NCBI RefSeq assembly: GCF_000024565.1
Contig: NC_013515.1
Span: 124,001-188,000 of the forward strand
DNA: 64,000 nt
DNA from: Streptobacillus moniliformis DSM 12112
GTDB taxonomy: Bacteria > Fusobacteriota > Fusobacteriia > Fusobacteriales > Leptotrichiaceae
Direction: 5' to 3'
In this document: one piece after another, positions 1-8,756 of the stretch
Layout: every line of letters starts with the position of its first letter
How positions within the stretch are numbered: the stretch's first letter is position 1
Translations under genes and position numbers: made by a program
The notes under the pieces: generated by a model
The model's input: only the letters and a program-made list of their open reading frames with translations
Database searches by the model: none
Told to the model about the DNA's origin: nothing

Positions 1-2
1 AT

Positions 3-848
3 TTTGATAAAGAACTTTCACCTTTTATGTATGATTTAGTTAAAAAAAATATACATAATAGGAAAAAAGAAGAATATGGAAAGATAATAAAAGTCAGTAA
101 TATTATGAATAGGGTCTTTATTAAAGATGACAAAAAGGCTATAGCTATTGCAGGTCATAGTGAAAATATATCAAATTATGAAAGCATTAATGGTGAAAAT
201 ACAAAAGGTTGGTATACAGGAGATGGGATGATATATCTCTACACTAGTGATGTAACATATACCAATTATTGGAATAATTCCGACACGCGATATATGTCAG
301 GAACTACAGAAGTTTATGAAGATTTAAATGGTATAAATACATCACAGATTTTAAATGTGAATATGAGTAGTGCCAAGATAGTTAAAGCCATAGAAAAAGA
401 TAATAAGATGATATTTTTTATGGAATTTGAAAATCATAATAAGAGTTTAAAAATGTATAAATCATATGTATATACAGGTAAGAAACTTATTTGTTTAAAC
501 ACAAATATTGATACAAAAGAAAAGATATATACAACAATTGACAATAGGCTATATAAAGAAAAACCTAAAATTGTAATGGAAGATAAAAGGATATTAATTA
601 ATGATTTAATATTTAATATAATTACAGATCATAAATTTAATTTTGATATAAAAGAAAGTGAATTTGGATATTTTGTAAAAATATGGATAGAACATAAATA
701 TAATGAAAATTTGTATTATGAAATAATATTTGAATATGATGATAAAACATCACTAATAGAGGATAATAAAGAAAATATAATAATAAGAAATGGTAATGAA
801 AAATATTTAATAAATACAAAAGAGAAAGAGGTGTTGAGATTTGAATAA
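3..848 (+). CDS. Polysaccharide lyase family 8 protein, C-terminal part (5' end outside window)
   Basis: The reading frame is open from base 3, so the gene starts upstream of the window; only about 280 C-terminal residues are present. The motif NYESINGENTKGWYTGDGM, followed by an aromatic-rich stretch, is the conserved central beta-sandwich signature of PL8 hyaluronate/chondroitin lyases. The complete PL8 gene at 8753 has a matching block (NYETMNKENIRGWYTGDGM). PL8 enzymes cleave hyaluronan or chondroitin by beta-elimination, giving unsaturated disaccharides. The catalytic alpha-barrel (Asn/His/Tyr) lies outside the window, so activity cannot be judged. The stop overlaps the TTG start of the next gene, so both belong to the same operon. 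The tail after the motif is shorter and more diverged than in the second PL8 gene, which suggests an older paralogue rather than a recent duplicate. Confidence 0.85.
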   Translation, partial: FDKELSPFMYDLVKKNIHNRKKEEYGKIIKVSNIMNRVFIKDDKKAIAIAGHSENISNYESINGENTKGWYTGDGMIYLYTSDVTYTNYWNNSDTRYMSGTTEVYEDLNGINTSQILNVNMSSAKIVKAIEKDNKMIFFMEFENHNKSLKMYKSYVYTGKKLICLNTNIDTKEKIYTTIDNRLYKEKPKIVMEDKRILINDLIFNIITDHKFNFDIKESEFGYFVKIWIEHKYNENLYYEIIFEYDDKTSLIEDNKENIIIRNGNEKYLINTKEKEVLRFE

Positions 849-1611
849 ATTTTTAACTGAGATGTTTTCACTAGATGGAAAAGTAGCTATAGTTACTGGT
901 GGAAATACAGGACTTGGATTAGCTTATTCAAAAGCTTTAATGGAAGCAGGAGCAGATTTATTAATATCTACTTTTGATGATAATGTAAGTGAAGTTATAG
1001 AAGAAGCTAATAGATTAGGAAAAAAAGTAGTATTTGTAAAAGGAGATCTAACTAAGAAAGAAATTAGAGAAGAAATAGTAAAACAAGCTATTGATGAGTT
1101 TGGCAAAATAGACATACTTGTTAATAATGCAGGAACTATAAGACGTGCTCCTCTTTTAGAATATAGTGAAGAAGATTGGAATGCAGTTATGGATATTAAT
1201 TTAAATGCACTATACTTCTTATCTCAAAGAGTAGCAAAGGTTATGGTAGAACAAGGATATGGAAAAATAGTTAATATAGCCTCAATGCTTTCATTCCAAG
1301 GAGGGAAATTTGTTCCACCATATACAGCAAGTAAACATGGTGTAATGGGACTTACAAGAGCGTTTGCAAATGAACTTGCAGAAAAAAATATACAAATTAA
1401 TGCAATTGCACCAGGGTATATTAAAACAGCTAATACACAACCAATAAGAGATGATGTTAAAAGAAATCAAGAAATTTTAAATAGAATACCTGCTGGTAGA
1501 TGGGGAGAAACTGATGATTTAATGGGTGCTGTAGTATTTTTATCATCTAAGGCATCAGACTATATCAATGGACATGTACTAGCAGTAGATGGTGCATGGT
1601 TATCAAGATAA
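841..1611 (+). CDS. kduD: Short-chain dehydrogenase, 2-dehydro-3-deoxy-D-gluconate 5-dehydrogenase type
   Basis: This 256-residue classical SDR would interconvert 3-deoxy-D-glycero-2,5-hexodiulosonate and 2-keto-3-deoxygluconate with NAD(H) in the cytosol. The nucleotide-binding motif TGGNTGLG is at residues 19-26, NNAG follows near residue 95, and the catalytic Ser148, Tyr161 and Lys165 (YTASK) are all present. The start is a TTG at 841, placed 6 nt after a GAGGTG ribosome-binding site and overlapping the previous stop by a few bases. The next ATG (862) would clip the usual N-terminus. The neighbouring kduI, the GAG transporter and the lyases support KduD/DhuD rather than a fatty-acid or steroid SDR. 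The exact unsaturated uronate intermediate used is inferred from context. Confidence 0.88.
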   Translation: MNKFLTEMFSLDGKVAIVTGGNTGLGLAYSKALMEAGADLLISTFDDNVSEVIEEANRLGKKVVFVKGDLTKKEIREEIVKQAIDEFGKIDILVNNAGTIRRAPLLEYSEEDWNAVMDINLNALYFLSQRVAKVMVEQGYGKIVNIASMLSFQGGKFVPPYTASKHGVMGLTRAFANELAEKNIQINAIAPGYIKTANTQPIRDDVKRNQEILNRIPAGRWGETDDLMGAVVFLSSKASDYINGHVLAVDGAWLSR

Positions 1612-1629
1612 TAAATTTAGGAGGAAAAT

Positions 1630-2466
1630 ATGAAATTAGATGTTAGATATTCAGTACATCCAAGAGATATGAAAAAATATGATAGTCAAGAATTAAGAGA
1701 AAACTTTTTAATAGAAGAAGTATTTGTTGAAGATATGGTAAATTTAATTTACTCACATGATGATAGAATGATTACAGGTGGAGTAAAGCCAGTAAATAAG
1801 GAAGTTGTTTTAGGAGAAGTTAAAGCATTAGGAACAGAATTTTTCTTGCAAAGAAGAGAAATAGGTTTAATTAATGTTGGTGGTAAAGGTAAAGTTATAA
1901 TAGATGGAACTATTTATGAAATGAACAAGAAAGACGGGCTATATATAGGAATGGGGAATAAGGAAATTATATTTACCTCTGATAATAAAGAAAATCCTGC
2001 TAAATATTATATAGTTTCTGCCCCAGCCCACAAAGAATACCCTATAGTTAAAATAGATATAGATAAGGCAAATCCTGTGAAATTAGGAGCATTAGAAACT
2101 TCTAATGAAAGAACTATATATAAATATGTTGATCCTTCAGTTTGTCAGTCTTGCCAGTTATTAATGGGTATGACTATACTTGAAAAAGGAAGCATATGGA
2201 ATACTATGCCAGTACATACACATGATAGAAGAATGGAAACATATTTCTATTTTGATATGGAAGAAAATACTAGAGTATTCCACCTTTTAGGTGAACCTAA
2301 CGAAACTAGACATTTAGTAATGAAGAATGAACAAGCTACAATTTCGCCTTCATGGTCTATACATGCAGGAGCAGGAACAGGAAGTTACACATTTATTTGG
2401 TCTATGGCCGGAGAAAATCAAAATTATGCTGATATGGATGTAGTTCCTATGAGCAATTTAAAATAG
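1630..2466 (+). CDS. kduI: 5-dehydro-4-deoxy-D-glucuronate isomerase (KduI)
   Basis: This 278-residue cupin-fold isomerase has the usual family length. It converts 4-deoxy-L-threo-5-hexosulose uronate, formed spontaneously from the unsaturated uronate released by GH88, to the diketo acid that KduD reduces. The zinc site is visible: His196 and His198 in MPVHTHDRRMETYFYF, Glu203, and a later His in the SIHAGAG segment. It begins 18 bp after kduD behind an AGGAGGA ribosome-binding site and is followed after 10 bp by the ABC ATPase gene. The protein is cytosolic, with no signal peptide. The assignment is firm from the metal motif and the operon. Confidence 0.93.
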   Translation: MKLDVRYSVHPRDMKKYDSQELRENFLIEEVFVEDMVNLIYSHDDRMITGGVKPVNKEVVLGEVKALGTEFFLQRREIGLINVGGKGKVIIDGTIYEMNKKDGLYIGMGNKEIIFTSDNKENPAKYYIVSAPAHKEYPIVKIDIDKANPVKLGALETSNERTIYKYVDPSVCQSCQLLMGMTILEKGSIWNTMPVHTHDRRMETYFYFDMEENTRVFHLLGEPNETRHLVMKNEQATISPSWSIHAGAGTGSYTFIWSMAGENQNYADMDVVPMSNLK

Positions 2467-2476
2467 GAGAGAATAA

Positions 2477-3577
2477 ATGGCAGAAGTAATATTAAAGAAA
2501 GTTGAGAAACAATATCCGAATGGATTTAAGGCAGTACATGGGATAGATCTTGAGATAAGAGATGGAGAGTTCATGGTATTTGTAGGACCATCAGGATGTG
2601 CAAAATCAACGACATTAAGAATGATAGCAGGATTAGAAGATATTACAGGAGGAGAAATATATATAGGAGATAAACTAGTAAATGATGTACCACCAAAAGA
2701 TAGAGGAATAGCAATGGTATTTCAAAACTATGCCCTATATCCCCATATGAGTGTATATGAGAATATGGCATTTGGATTAAAGCTAAAGAAGACTCCAAAG
2801 GAAGAAATAGATAGAAGAGTAAAAGAAGCAGCAGAGAAATTAGAGATAACAGAACTATTAGATAGAAAACCAAAAGAGATGTCAGGAGGACAAAGACAGA
2901 GGGTAGCATTAGGTAGAGCAATAGTAAGAGAACCAAAAGTATTCTTATTTGATGAACCTTTGTCAAATTTAGATGCAAAGTTAAGAGTGTCAATGCGTGT
3001 AAGGATAACACAGTTACATAAGGAGTTAAAGACTACAATGATATATGTAACACATGATCAGGTAGAGGCAATGACAATGGGAGATAGGATAACAGTATTA
3101 AAGCTTGGAAGAATAATGCAGGTAGATACACCATTAAACCTATATCATAGACCAGCAAATAAATTTGTTGCAGGATTTATAGGATCACCGACAATGAATT
3201 TATTAGAGGGAGAATTAGTAAGAAGAGAAGAAAGAACATTTATAGATATAGAAGGAGCATTAATAGAGTTACATCCAAGTAAGGCAGAAAAGGTAAAAGG
3301 GTATATAGGAAAGAGGGTAATATTTGGGATAAGACCAGAGAATATATCAACAACTAAGGAAGAGAGTACATATACACAGATAGGAGAAGTATCAGTAGTA
3401 GAACAGATGGGAAATGAGGAGTATATATACTTTAAGTTATCAGGTAAGCAGATGACATGTAGGATGAATGTAGATGGAATAAGTGAAACAAGTAAGCAAG
3501 GAAAAGAGTTATTTTACTTTGATACAAGTAAGGCACATATATTTGATATAGATACAGAAGAAAATATAAGTTTGTAG
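2477..3577 (+). CDS. msmX: Carbohydrate ABC transporter ATP-binding protein (MsmX/UgpC type)
   Basis: This 366-residue ABC ATPase belongs to the CUT1 sugar-import family. Walker A is GPSGCAKST (residues 37-45, with Ala where many members have Gly). The signature is MSGGQRQR and Walker B is [12 protein letters not shown], with the H-loop in YVTHDQ. A C-terminal OB-fold/TOBE region follows ([22 protein letters not shown]). It energises the two permeases that follow directly. Codon use differs clearly from its neighbours: Thr is nearly all ACA, Ala GCA, Pro CCA, and Lys AAG and Arg AGG are frequent. The importer at 26540-29713 has no ATPase gene, so this protein may serve both, as MsmX does in Bacillus and streptococci; that is inference. 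Confidence 0.93.
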   Translation: MAEVILKKVEKQYPNGFKAVHGIDLEIRDGEFMVFVGPSGCAKSTTLRMIAGLEDITGGEIYIGDKLVNDVPPKDRGIAMVFQNYALYPHMSVYENMAFGLKLKKTPKEEIDRRVKEAAEKLEITELLDRKPKEMSGGQRQRVALGRAIVREPKVFLFDEPLSNLDAKLRVSMRVRITQLHKELKTTMIYVTHDQVEAMTMGDRITVLKLGRIMQVDTPLNLYHRPANKFVAGFIGSPTMNLLEGELVRREERTFIDIEGALIELHPSKAEKVKGYIGKRVIFGIRPENISTTKEESTYTQIGEVSVVEQMGNEEYIYFKLSGKQMTCRMNVDGISETSKQGKELFYFDTSKAHIFDIDTEENISL

Positions 3578-3586
3578 GTGAAATAA

Positions 3587-4483
3587 ATGAAAAAATTTAA
3601 TAGAGATCAAATATCACTATATTTAATAATGCTCCCTTTCATTATTTGGTATATGCTATTTATGTTTAAGCCTATGTATGGATTATTAATAGCGTTTAAA
3701 GATTATAGTGTATTTAAAGGAATAGCCAGTAGTCCTTGGGTAGGGCTAAAACATTTTAAAGTATTTTTAACATCACCAGAGTTTTATAGAACTTTAAAAA
3801 ATACTCTCATGTTAAATGTATACTCATTATTAATAGAATTTCCTTTAGCAATATTAATAGCACTTATGCTAAATGAGGTTAAAAATAAAGTTTTTAGAGC
3901 TTTTGTACAAACAGCTTCATTTATACCATATTTCATAGCTATTGTTATTGCAGCAGGTATAACAATAAATATGTTATCTCCAAATACAGGAGTAATAAAT
4001 ATAATATTACAAAAACTTGGATTTGAAAAAATATATTTCTTAATTAAACCAGAATACTTTAGAGGAATATTTGTAGGATTAAATTCATGGAAAAATACTG
4101 GATTTAATGCAATTATATATATAGCAGCATTAACTGCTGTAGATGAACAACTTTATGAAGCAGCCAAAATTGATGGAGCATCAAAATTACAACAATTAAT
4201 AAATATTACTATACCAAGCATAATGCCAACGATAATAGTAATGTTAATCTTAAAAATAGGTTCTATGTTAAGTGTAGCATTTGAAACAGTATTATTACTT
4301 TATCAACCAGCCACTTATGAAACAGCAGATGTAATAAGTACTTATGTTTATAGAACTGGAGTAATAAATCAAGATTTTGGTTTAGCAACAGCAGTAGGAT
4401 TATTTAATGCAATAATAGCTATGCTTTTAGTATATACAGCAAACACTGTCAGTAAAAAAGTTTCAAATTTAGGAATATGGTAG
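3587..4483 (+). CDS. ABC sugar transporter permease, LplB/YteP type (GAG disaccharide importer)
   Basis: This 298-residue inner-membrane permease has about six hydrophobic segments. It has the LplB-family start (YLIMLPFIIWYMLF, KPMYGLLIAFKDY) and the cytoplasmic EAA loop LYEAAKIDGASKLQQL, which docks on the ATPase. It follows the ATPase gene by 10 bp and precedes the second permease. In S. moniliformis the equivalent permease pair, with its binding protein, imports unsaturated chondroitin/hyaluronan disaccharides (established for Smon0121-0123). The same role is inferred here from synteny. Confidence 0.92.
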   Translation: MKKFNRDQISLYLIMLPFIIWYMLFMFKPMYGLLIAFKDYSVFKGIASSPWVGLKHFKVFLTSPEFYRTLKNTLMLNVYSLLIEFPLAILIALMLNEVKNKVFRAFVQTASFIPYFIAIVIAAGITINMLSPNTGVINIILQKLGFEKIYFLIKPEYFRGIFVGLNSWKNTGFNAIIYIAALTAVDEQLYEAAKIDGASKLQQLINITIPSIMPTIIVMLILKIGSMLSVAFETVLLLYQPATYETADVISTYVYRTGVINQDFGLATAVGLFNAIIAMLLVYTANTVSKKVSNLGIW

Positions 4484-4492
4484 GTGATATAG

Positions 4493-5371
4493 ATGAAGAT
4501 AAGAATAAGTACAGATGAAAAAATATTTAATGTAATAAACTATTTTTTATTAACTATTTTTGCAATTATTTTCCTATATCCAATAGTATATGTATTTTCT
4601 GCATCTTTTAGTAATCCATTTTTACTAGAAACAGGGCAGGTTACATTATTTCCTAAAGGATTTACATTAGCATCATTTATAGCAGCTTTTAAAACTACAG
4701 GAATATGGAGAGCTTACGCAAATACAATATTCATAACTGTAGTAGGAACATTTGTGAGTATGCTATTTACTATTAGTGGAGCTTATGTATTATCTAAACC
4801 TGATTTAAAGTTTAGAAAAGCTATAATCATGCTTGTAATAGTAACTATGTGGTTTGACCCAGGTATGATACCTAAATATTTAAATTTTAGAGATTTAGGT
4901 ATGATAAATAGTTATTCAGGTATAATAGTAGGGTTTGCAATTAATACATTTAATGTAATAATACTTAAATCTTTTTTTGAAAGTGTACCTAGATCTTTAG
5001 AAGAATCAGCGAGGATAGATGGGGCAAGTCAATTTAAAATAATGACAAATATTTATTTACCTCTATCAACTTCAGCAATTACAACAGTTTCACTGTTTTA
5101 TGCTATATCTCGTTGGAATGGATATTTCTGGACTATGATACTTTTAAGAGATGATGCTAAAGCACCTTTACAAGTATTTGTAAAAAAATTAATAGTAGAT
5201 AAGTTTTCTAGTGGTGAGGCAGCACAATTAATAACTCCAGAGAGTTTAACATCACCACAATCAATAATATATGCAATAATAGTAATTTCAATATTACCAA
5301 TGTTAATTGCATATCCATTTATACAAAGATTTTTTAGAAAAGGGGTAACACTAGGAGCAGTAAAAGGATAA
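4493..5371 (+). CDS. ABC sugar transporter permease, LplC/YtcP type (GAG disaccharide importer)
   Basis: This 292-residue permease is the second membrane subunit of the importer. Features are the N-terminal segment FNVINYFLLTIFAIIFLYPI, several further transmembrane helices, and the EAA loop SLEESARIDGASQFKI. The C-terminus ends in the family-typical FFRKGVTLGAVKG. The spacing of 9 bp from the first permease and 26 bp to the binding protein indicates one transcription unit. LplC/YtcP permeases typically pair with large lipoprotein binding proteins of about 500 residues, as found next. Confidence 0.92.
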   Translation: MKIRISTDEKIFNVINYFLLTIFAIIFLYPIVYVFSASFSNPFLLETGQVTLFPKGFTLASFIAAFKTTGIWRAYANTIFITVVGTFVSMLFTISGAYVLSKPDLKFRKAIIMLVIVTMWFDPGMIPKYLNFRDLGMINSYSGIIVGFAINTFNVIILKSFFESVPRSLEESARIDGASQFKIMTNIYLPLSTSAITTVSLFYAISRWNGYFWTMILLRDDAKAPLQVFVKKLIVDKFSSGEAAQLITPESLTSPQSIIYAIIVISILPMLIAYPFIQRFFRKGVTLGAVKG

Positions 5372-5397
5372 CAAATATATATAAGGAGAGGAAATTT

Positions 5398-6915
5398 ATG
5401 AAAAAATTATTAGCATTAGGACTTTTAGGACTAGTATTAGCAAGTTGTGGTAAAAAAGAAGAAACTACAACAGGACCAAAAGAAACAACAATATTTGCAA
5501 TGCATTTAGGTAAAGCATTAGATCCAAATCTACCTGTGTTTGTAAAAGCTGAGAAAGATACTAATATCAAATTAGTTAATGTTGCTTCTCAAAATCAAAC
5601 AGATCAAATTCAAGCATATAATTTAATGCTTACAGAAGGTAAATTACCTGATATAGTTTCATATGAATTATCAGCTGATTTAGAAAATTTAGGTATAGAA
5701 GGTGGATTAATACCACTTGAGGATCTAATAAACCAACATGCACCAAATTTAAAGAAATTTTTTGAAGAAAATCCAAGATATAAGAAGGATGCAGTTGCAG
5801 TTGATGGTCATATATACATGATTCCTAACTACTATGATTACTTTAATATAAAAGTTTCTCAAGGATATTTTATTAGACAAGATTGGTTAGAAAAATTAGG
5901 ATTAAAAGAACCAAGAACAGTAGATGAACTATACACTACATTAAAAGCATTTAGAGAAAAAGATCCAAATGGAAATGGTAAAAAAGATGAAGTTCCATTT
6001 TTTGTAAGAGCTAATAATGTTAGAAAAGTTTTAACTTCATTAGTAGATTTATTTAAAGCCTCACCTATATGGTATGAAGAAAATGGAATGGTTAAATATG
6101 GACCTGCACAAAAAGAATTTAAACATGCAATTAAAGAATTATCTAAATGGTATAAAGAAGGATTAATAGATGAAGAAATTTTCACAAGAGGATTAGAAAG
6201 TAGAGATTACTTATTATCAAATAACTTAGGTGGAGCAACAGATGACTGGATAGCTTCAACTAGTTCATATAACAGAAATTTAGCAGATAAAATTCCAGGA
6301 TTTAATCTTAAATTAGTTCTTCCTTATGAATTAAATGGTAATGCTAAAACAAGACATGCTAGAACTACATATTTAGGTGGTTGGGGAATATCTAAAGATG
6401 CAAAAGATCCAGTTTCATTAATTAAATACTTTGATTACTGGTATTCAGTTGAAGGTAGAAGATTATGGAATTTTGGTATAGAAGGTTCAGAATATACATT
6501 AGTTGATGGTAAACCAGTATTTACAGATAAAGTACTTAAAAATCCTGATGGTAAAACTCCTTTAGCAGTTCTTAGAGAAGTTGGAGCACAATATAGATTA
6601 GGAGCATTCCAAGATGCACAATATGAATTAGGATGGGCTTCTGAAAGTGCGAAAGCAGGATACAAATACTACATGGATAATGATGTTGTATTAGATGAAT
6701 TACCTATACTTAAATATACTAAAGAAAAATCAAAAGAATTTGTTTCTATAGATACAGCTATGAGAGCAGTTGTTGAAGAAAAAGCTCAACAATGGATTTT
6801 AGGTTCTGGAGATATAGACAAAGAATGGGATGCATATATTAAGAGATTAGAAAATTTAGGATTATCTAAAGCTGAACAAATTCAAAATGAAGCATTCAAG
6901 AATTTTAATAAATAA
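5398..6915 (+). CDS. Extracellular solute-binding lipoprotein for unsaturated GAG disaccharides
   Basis: This 505-residue type-1 solute-binding protein begins with a lipoprotein signal (lipobox LASC, Cys17), so it is anchored on the periplasmic side. It has the LplA-family length and composition, including a calcium-binding-like loop, DPNGNGKKDEVPF, near residue 190. By position and size it corresponds to Smon0123 of S. moniliformis, the experimentally studied receptor for unsaturated chondroitin and hyaluronan disaccharides. A GGAGAGG ribosome-binding site precedes it. An intercistronic hairpin (6926-6953) follows the stop, a common way to keep binding-protein mRNA more abundant than downstream cistrons. 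The ligand is inferred from synteny. Confidence 0.92.
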   Translation: MKKLLALGLLGLVLASCGKKEETTTGPKETTIFAMHLGKALDPNLPVFVKAEKDTNIKLVNVASQNQTDQIQAYNLMLTEGKLPDIVSYELSADLENLGIEGGLIPLEDLINQHAPNLKKFFEENPRYKKDAVAVDGHIYMIPNYYDYFNIKVSQGYFIRQDWLEKLGLKEPRTVDELYTTLKAFREKDPNGNGKKDEVPFFVRANNVRKVLTSLVDLFKASPIWYEENGMVKYGPAQKEFKHAIKELSKWYKEGLIDEEIFTRGLESRDYLLSNNLGGATDDWIASTSSYNRNLADKIPGFNLKLVLPYELNGNAKTRHARTTYLGGWGISKDAKDPVSLIKYFDYWYSVEGRRLWNFGIEGSEYTLVDGKPVFTDKVLKNPDGKTPLAVLREVGAQYRLGAFQDAQYELGWASESAKAGYKYYMDNDVVLDELPILKYTKEKSKEFVSIDTAMRAVVEEKAQQWILGSGDIDKEWDAYIKRLENLGLSKAEQIQNEAFKNFNK

Positions 6916-6925
6916 TATTAAATAA

Positions 6926-6953
6926 TAAAGGGAGAAGCAATTCTCCCTTTAGT
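6926..6953 (+). promoter_or_regulatory. Intercistronic hairpin after the binding-protein gene
   Basis: AAAGGGAGA and TCTCCCTTT form a 9-bp perfect stem around a short loop just after the binding-protein stop. No long T-run follows, so it looks like an mRNA-stabilising or partially attenuating element rather than a full terminator. The downstream lyase genes need read-through. Confidence 0.6.
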
Positions 6954-6971
6954 TAAACAATGGAGGATAAA

Positions 6972-8756
6972 GTGTTTAACTTTAGTAAAAATTTTAAATA
7001 TATTTTACATAATTTTGATGTAAGTATGTATCTTGAGCAAGCTGAAAACATATTAGAAAATAGACTTAAATTCATTCATCCATGGGATATGGAAAGAACT
7101 TCACAATATTTTGATATTCCAAAAGATTGGAATGATTATGTAAATGATGATGAAGAATGGATATTTATGAGAAGTAGAATGAACTATTTTGATTCCCTAT
7201 TTCTTGCTTATGAAAAAAGTAAAGATAAAAAATATTTAAATAAGATAAAAGAAATAATTTTTGATTTCATTAATACTCATAAAACTTTAAAATTTGAATT
7301 AAGCACAAGAACTTTAGATAGTGGGATAAGGATAATAAATATATTAAAAGCATTAATATATTTAAAAGAATTAAAATGTCTTAGTGAAGATGAAGAAAAT
7401 GATATAGTAAATCATTTAGATAAAACTTGTATATATTTATTTAATTCATTTATAGAAAAATACTATCATAGCAATTGGGGATATATACAAATGGCAGGAG
7501 TATATACTTTTGCACTTATGTATAATAAAGAATATGTTAAAAAAGCAAAAGAATATATGAAAATACAGCTTAAAACACAAATAGATGATGATGGATTACA
7601 TATAGAAAAATCAATGACATATCATTATCAAATGTTAATTTATACAGCATGGGTAGTGATGATAGAAAAAAATGTTGGTATAAATAAGACCTTATTTACT
7701 AAATATTTAAAAAAGATGCTTGAAGCAGCAGAAAAATTACATTATCCAAATTTTAGACAAATTAATTTTGGTGATAGTGATGATGATAATGTAGAAGATA
7801 TTTTATCAATGGCAAATGCAATTTTAAAAAGAAATGCAAGATATAGGCTAAAGGAAAGCTCATATATGTTTGCAGGAGATTTTGTTTGTGGATACAAGAT
7901 AAATAAGGCAAATGATAAAAGAAGAGAATATCTATTAAAAGAAAGTGGTTACTATAATTTGATAGATAAGAATTATTCTTTTAGTACTTATTTAACTAAT
8001 ATGACTTCTGGGCATTTACATGTTGATTTATTTCATTTTAACTATTTTAACAAAGTAGAAATGTTGGTTGATAATGGAAGATATACATATTTAGATAATG
8101 AATATAGGAAATATTTAAAAAGTTCTTATGCTCACAATACATTAGTGTTAGATAATAAGGAGTTTTTAGCTATTAAAGATTCATGGGAATATATAGGTAA
8201 ATACCCTTTAATAAGCCCTATATATAAAATTGAAGATAAAGGTGTAACTTGCATTAAAATGAATGTTTTTGACATAGAAACTAATTCATATATAGAAAGA
8301 AAATTTATACTTTGTGAAGATAATGTGATAATAATAAATAGAATATATTCTAAAGGTAAACATAATTTAAAAATGTATTATCATTTCCATCCTAGATTAG
8401 AAATAGATGGAGAAAAAGAAAGACTTTTATTAAATAAGGAAATATATTTTAATATAGGGGAATATATAATGGGGGAAGGTATATATAGTAGTAGATATAA
8501 TGAGAAAGAAAAAAGTAAGTTTGTCAAACTAGAATATGATTTTAATGATAATATTCAAATAATTCATAAGATATTAAATAAAAATATACAATTTGAAGAA
8601 ATATGTTGCGAAAATAGTATATATTCTTGTAAAATTATTTCAGGAAATAAAGAATATATGATTTTTTGTAAAAATGAAGATAGCATAGAAAAGCAAAATG
8701 TTCTATATATTCAAAATAATCTTTTATATAAAAATTTTAAGGTGGTTGTAAAATGA
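6972..8756 (+). CDS. Heparinase II/III family polysaccharide lyase-like protein, cytosolic
   Basis: This protein of about 594 residues has an N-terminal alpha-helical toroid (RTLDSGIRIIN at about residues 115-125, YHSNWGYIQMAG near 170) and a C-terminal beta-sandwich (SGHLHVDLFHFNYF, SYAHNTLVLDNKEF), the two-part architecture of the heparinase II/III superfamily (PL12/PL33-like). No signal peptide is seen, so it probably acts on imported oligosaccharides. The ATG at 6960 overlaps the only Shine-Dalgarno sequence (GGAGGA at 6962-6967), so I prefer the in-frame GTG at 6972. The gene overlaps the following PL8 gene by 4 bp (ATGA), suggesting translational coupling. Whether the substrate is heparin/heparan or hyaluronan-type sugar cannot be read from sequence. 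Confidence 0.85.
   Translation: MFNFSKNFKYILHNFDVSMYLEQAENILENRLKFIHPWDMERTSQYFDIPKDWNDYVNDDEEWIFMRSRMNYFDSLFLAYEKSKDKKYLNKIKEIIFDFINTHKTLKFELSTRTLDSGIRIINILKALIYLKELKCLSEDEENDIVNHLDKTCIYLFNSFIEKYYHSNWGYIQMAGVYTFALMYNKEYVKKAKEYMKIQLKTQIDDDGLHIEKSMTYHYQMLIYTAWVVMIEKNVGINKTLFTKYLKKMLEAAEKLHYPNFRQINFGDSDDDNVEDILSMANAILKRNARYRLKESSYMFAGDFVCGYKINKANDKRREYLLKESGYYNLIDKNYSFSTYLTNMTSGHLHVDLFHFNYFNKVEMLVDNGRYTYLDNEYRKYLKSSYAHNTLVLDNKEFLAIKDSWEYIGKYPLISPIYKIEDKGVTCIKMNVFDIETNSYIERKFILCEDNVIIINRIYSKGKHNLKMYYHFHPRLEIDGEKERLLLNKEIYFNIGEYIMGEGIYSSRYNEKEKSKFVKLEYDFNDNIQIIHKILNKNIQFEEICCENSIYSCKIISGNKEYMIFCKNEDSIEKQNVLYIQNNLLYKNFKVVVK

Noticed and set aside
2643-3011. 122-codon minus-strand ORF inside the ABC ATPase gene
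   Set aside because: It is Leu-rich shadow coding caused by A-ending codons of the plus-strand ATPase; no ribosome-binding site and no domain.
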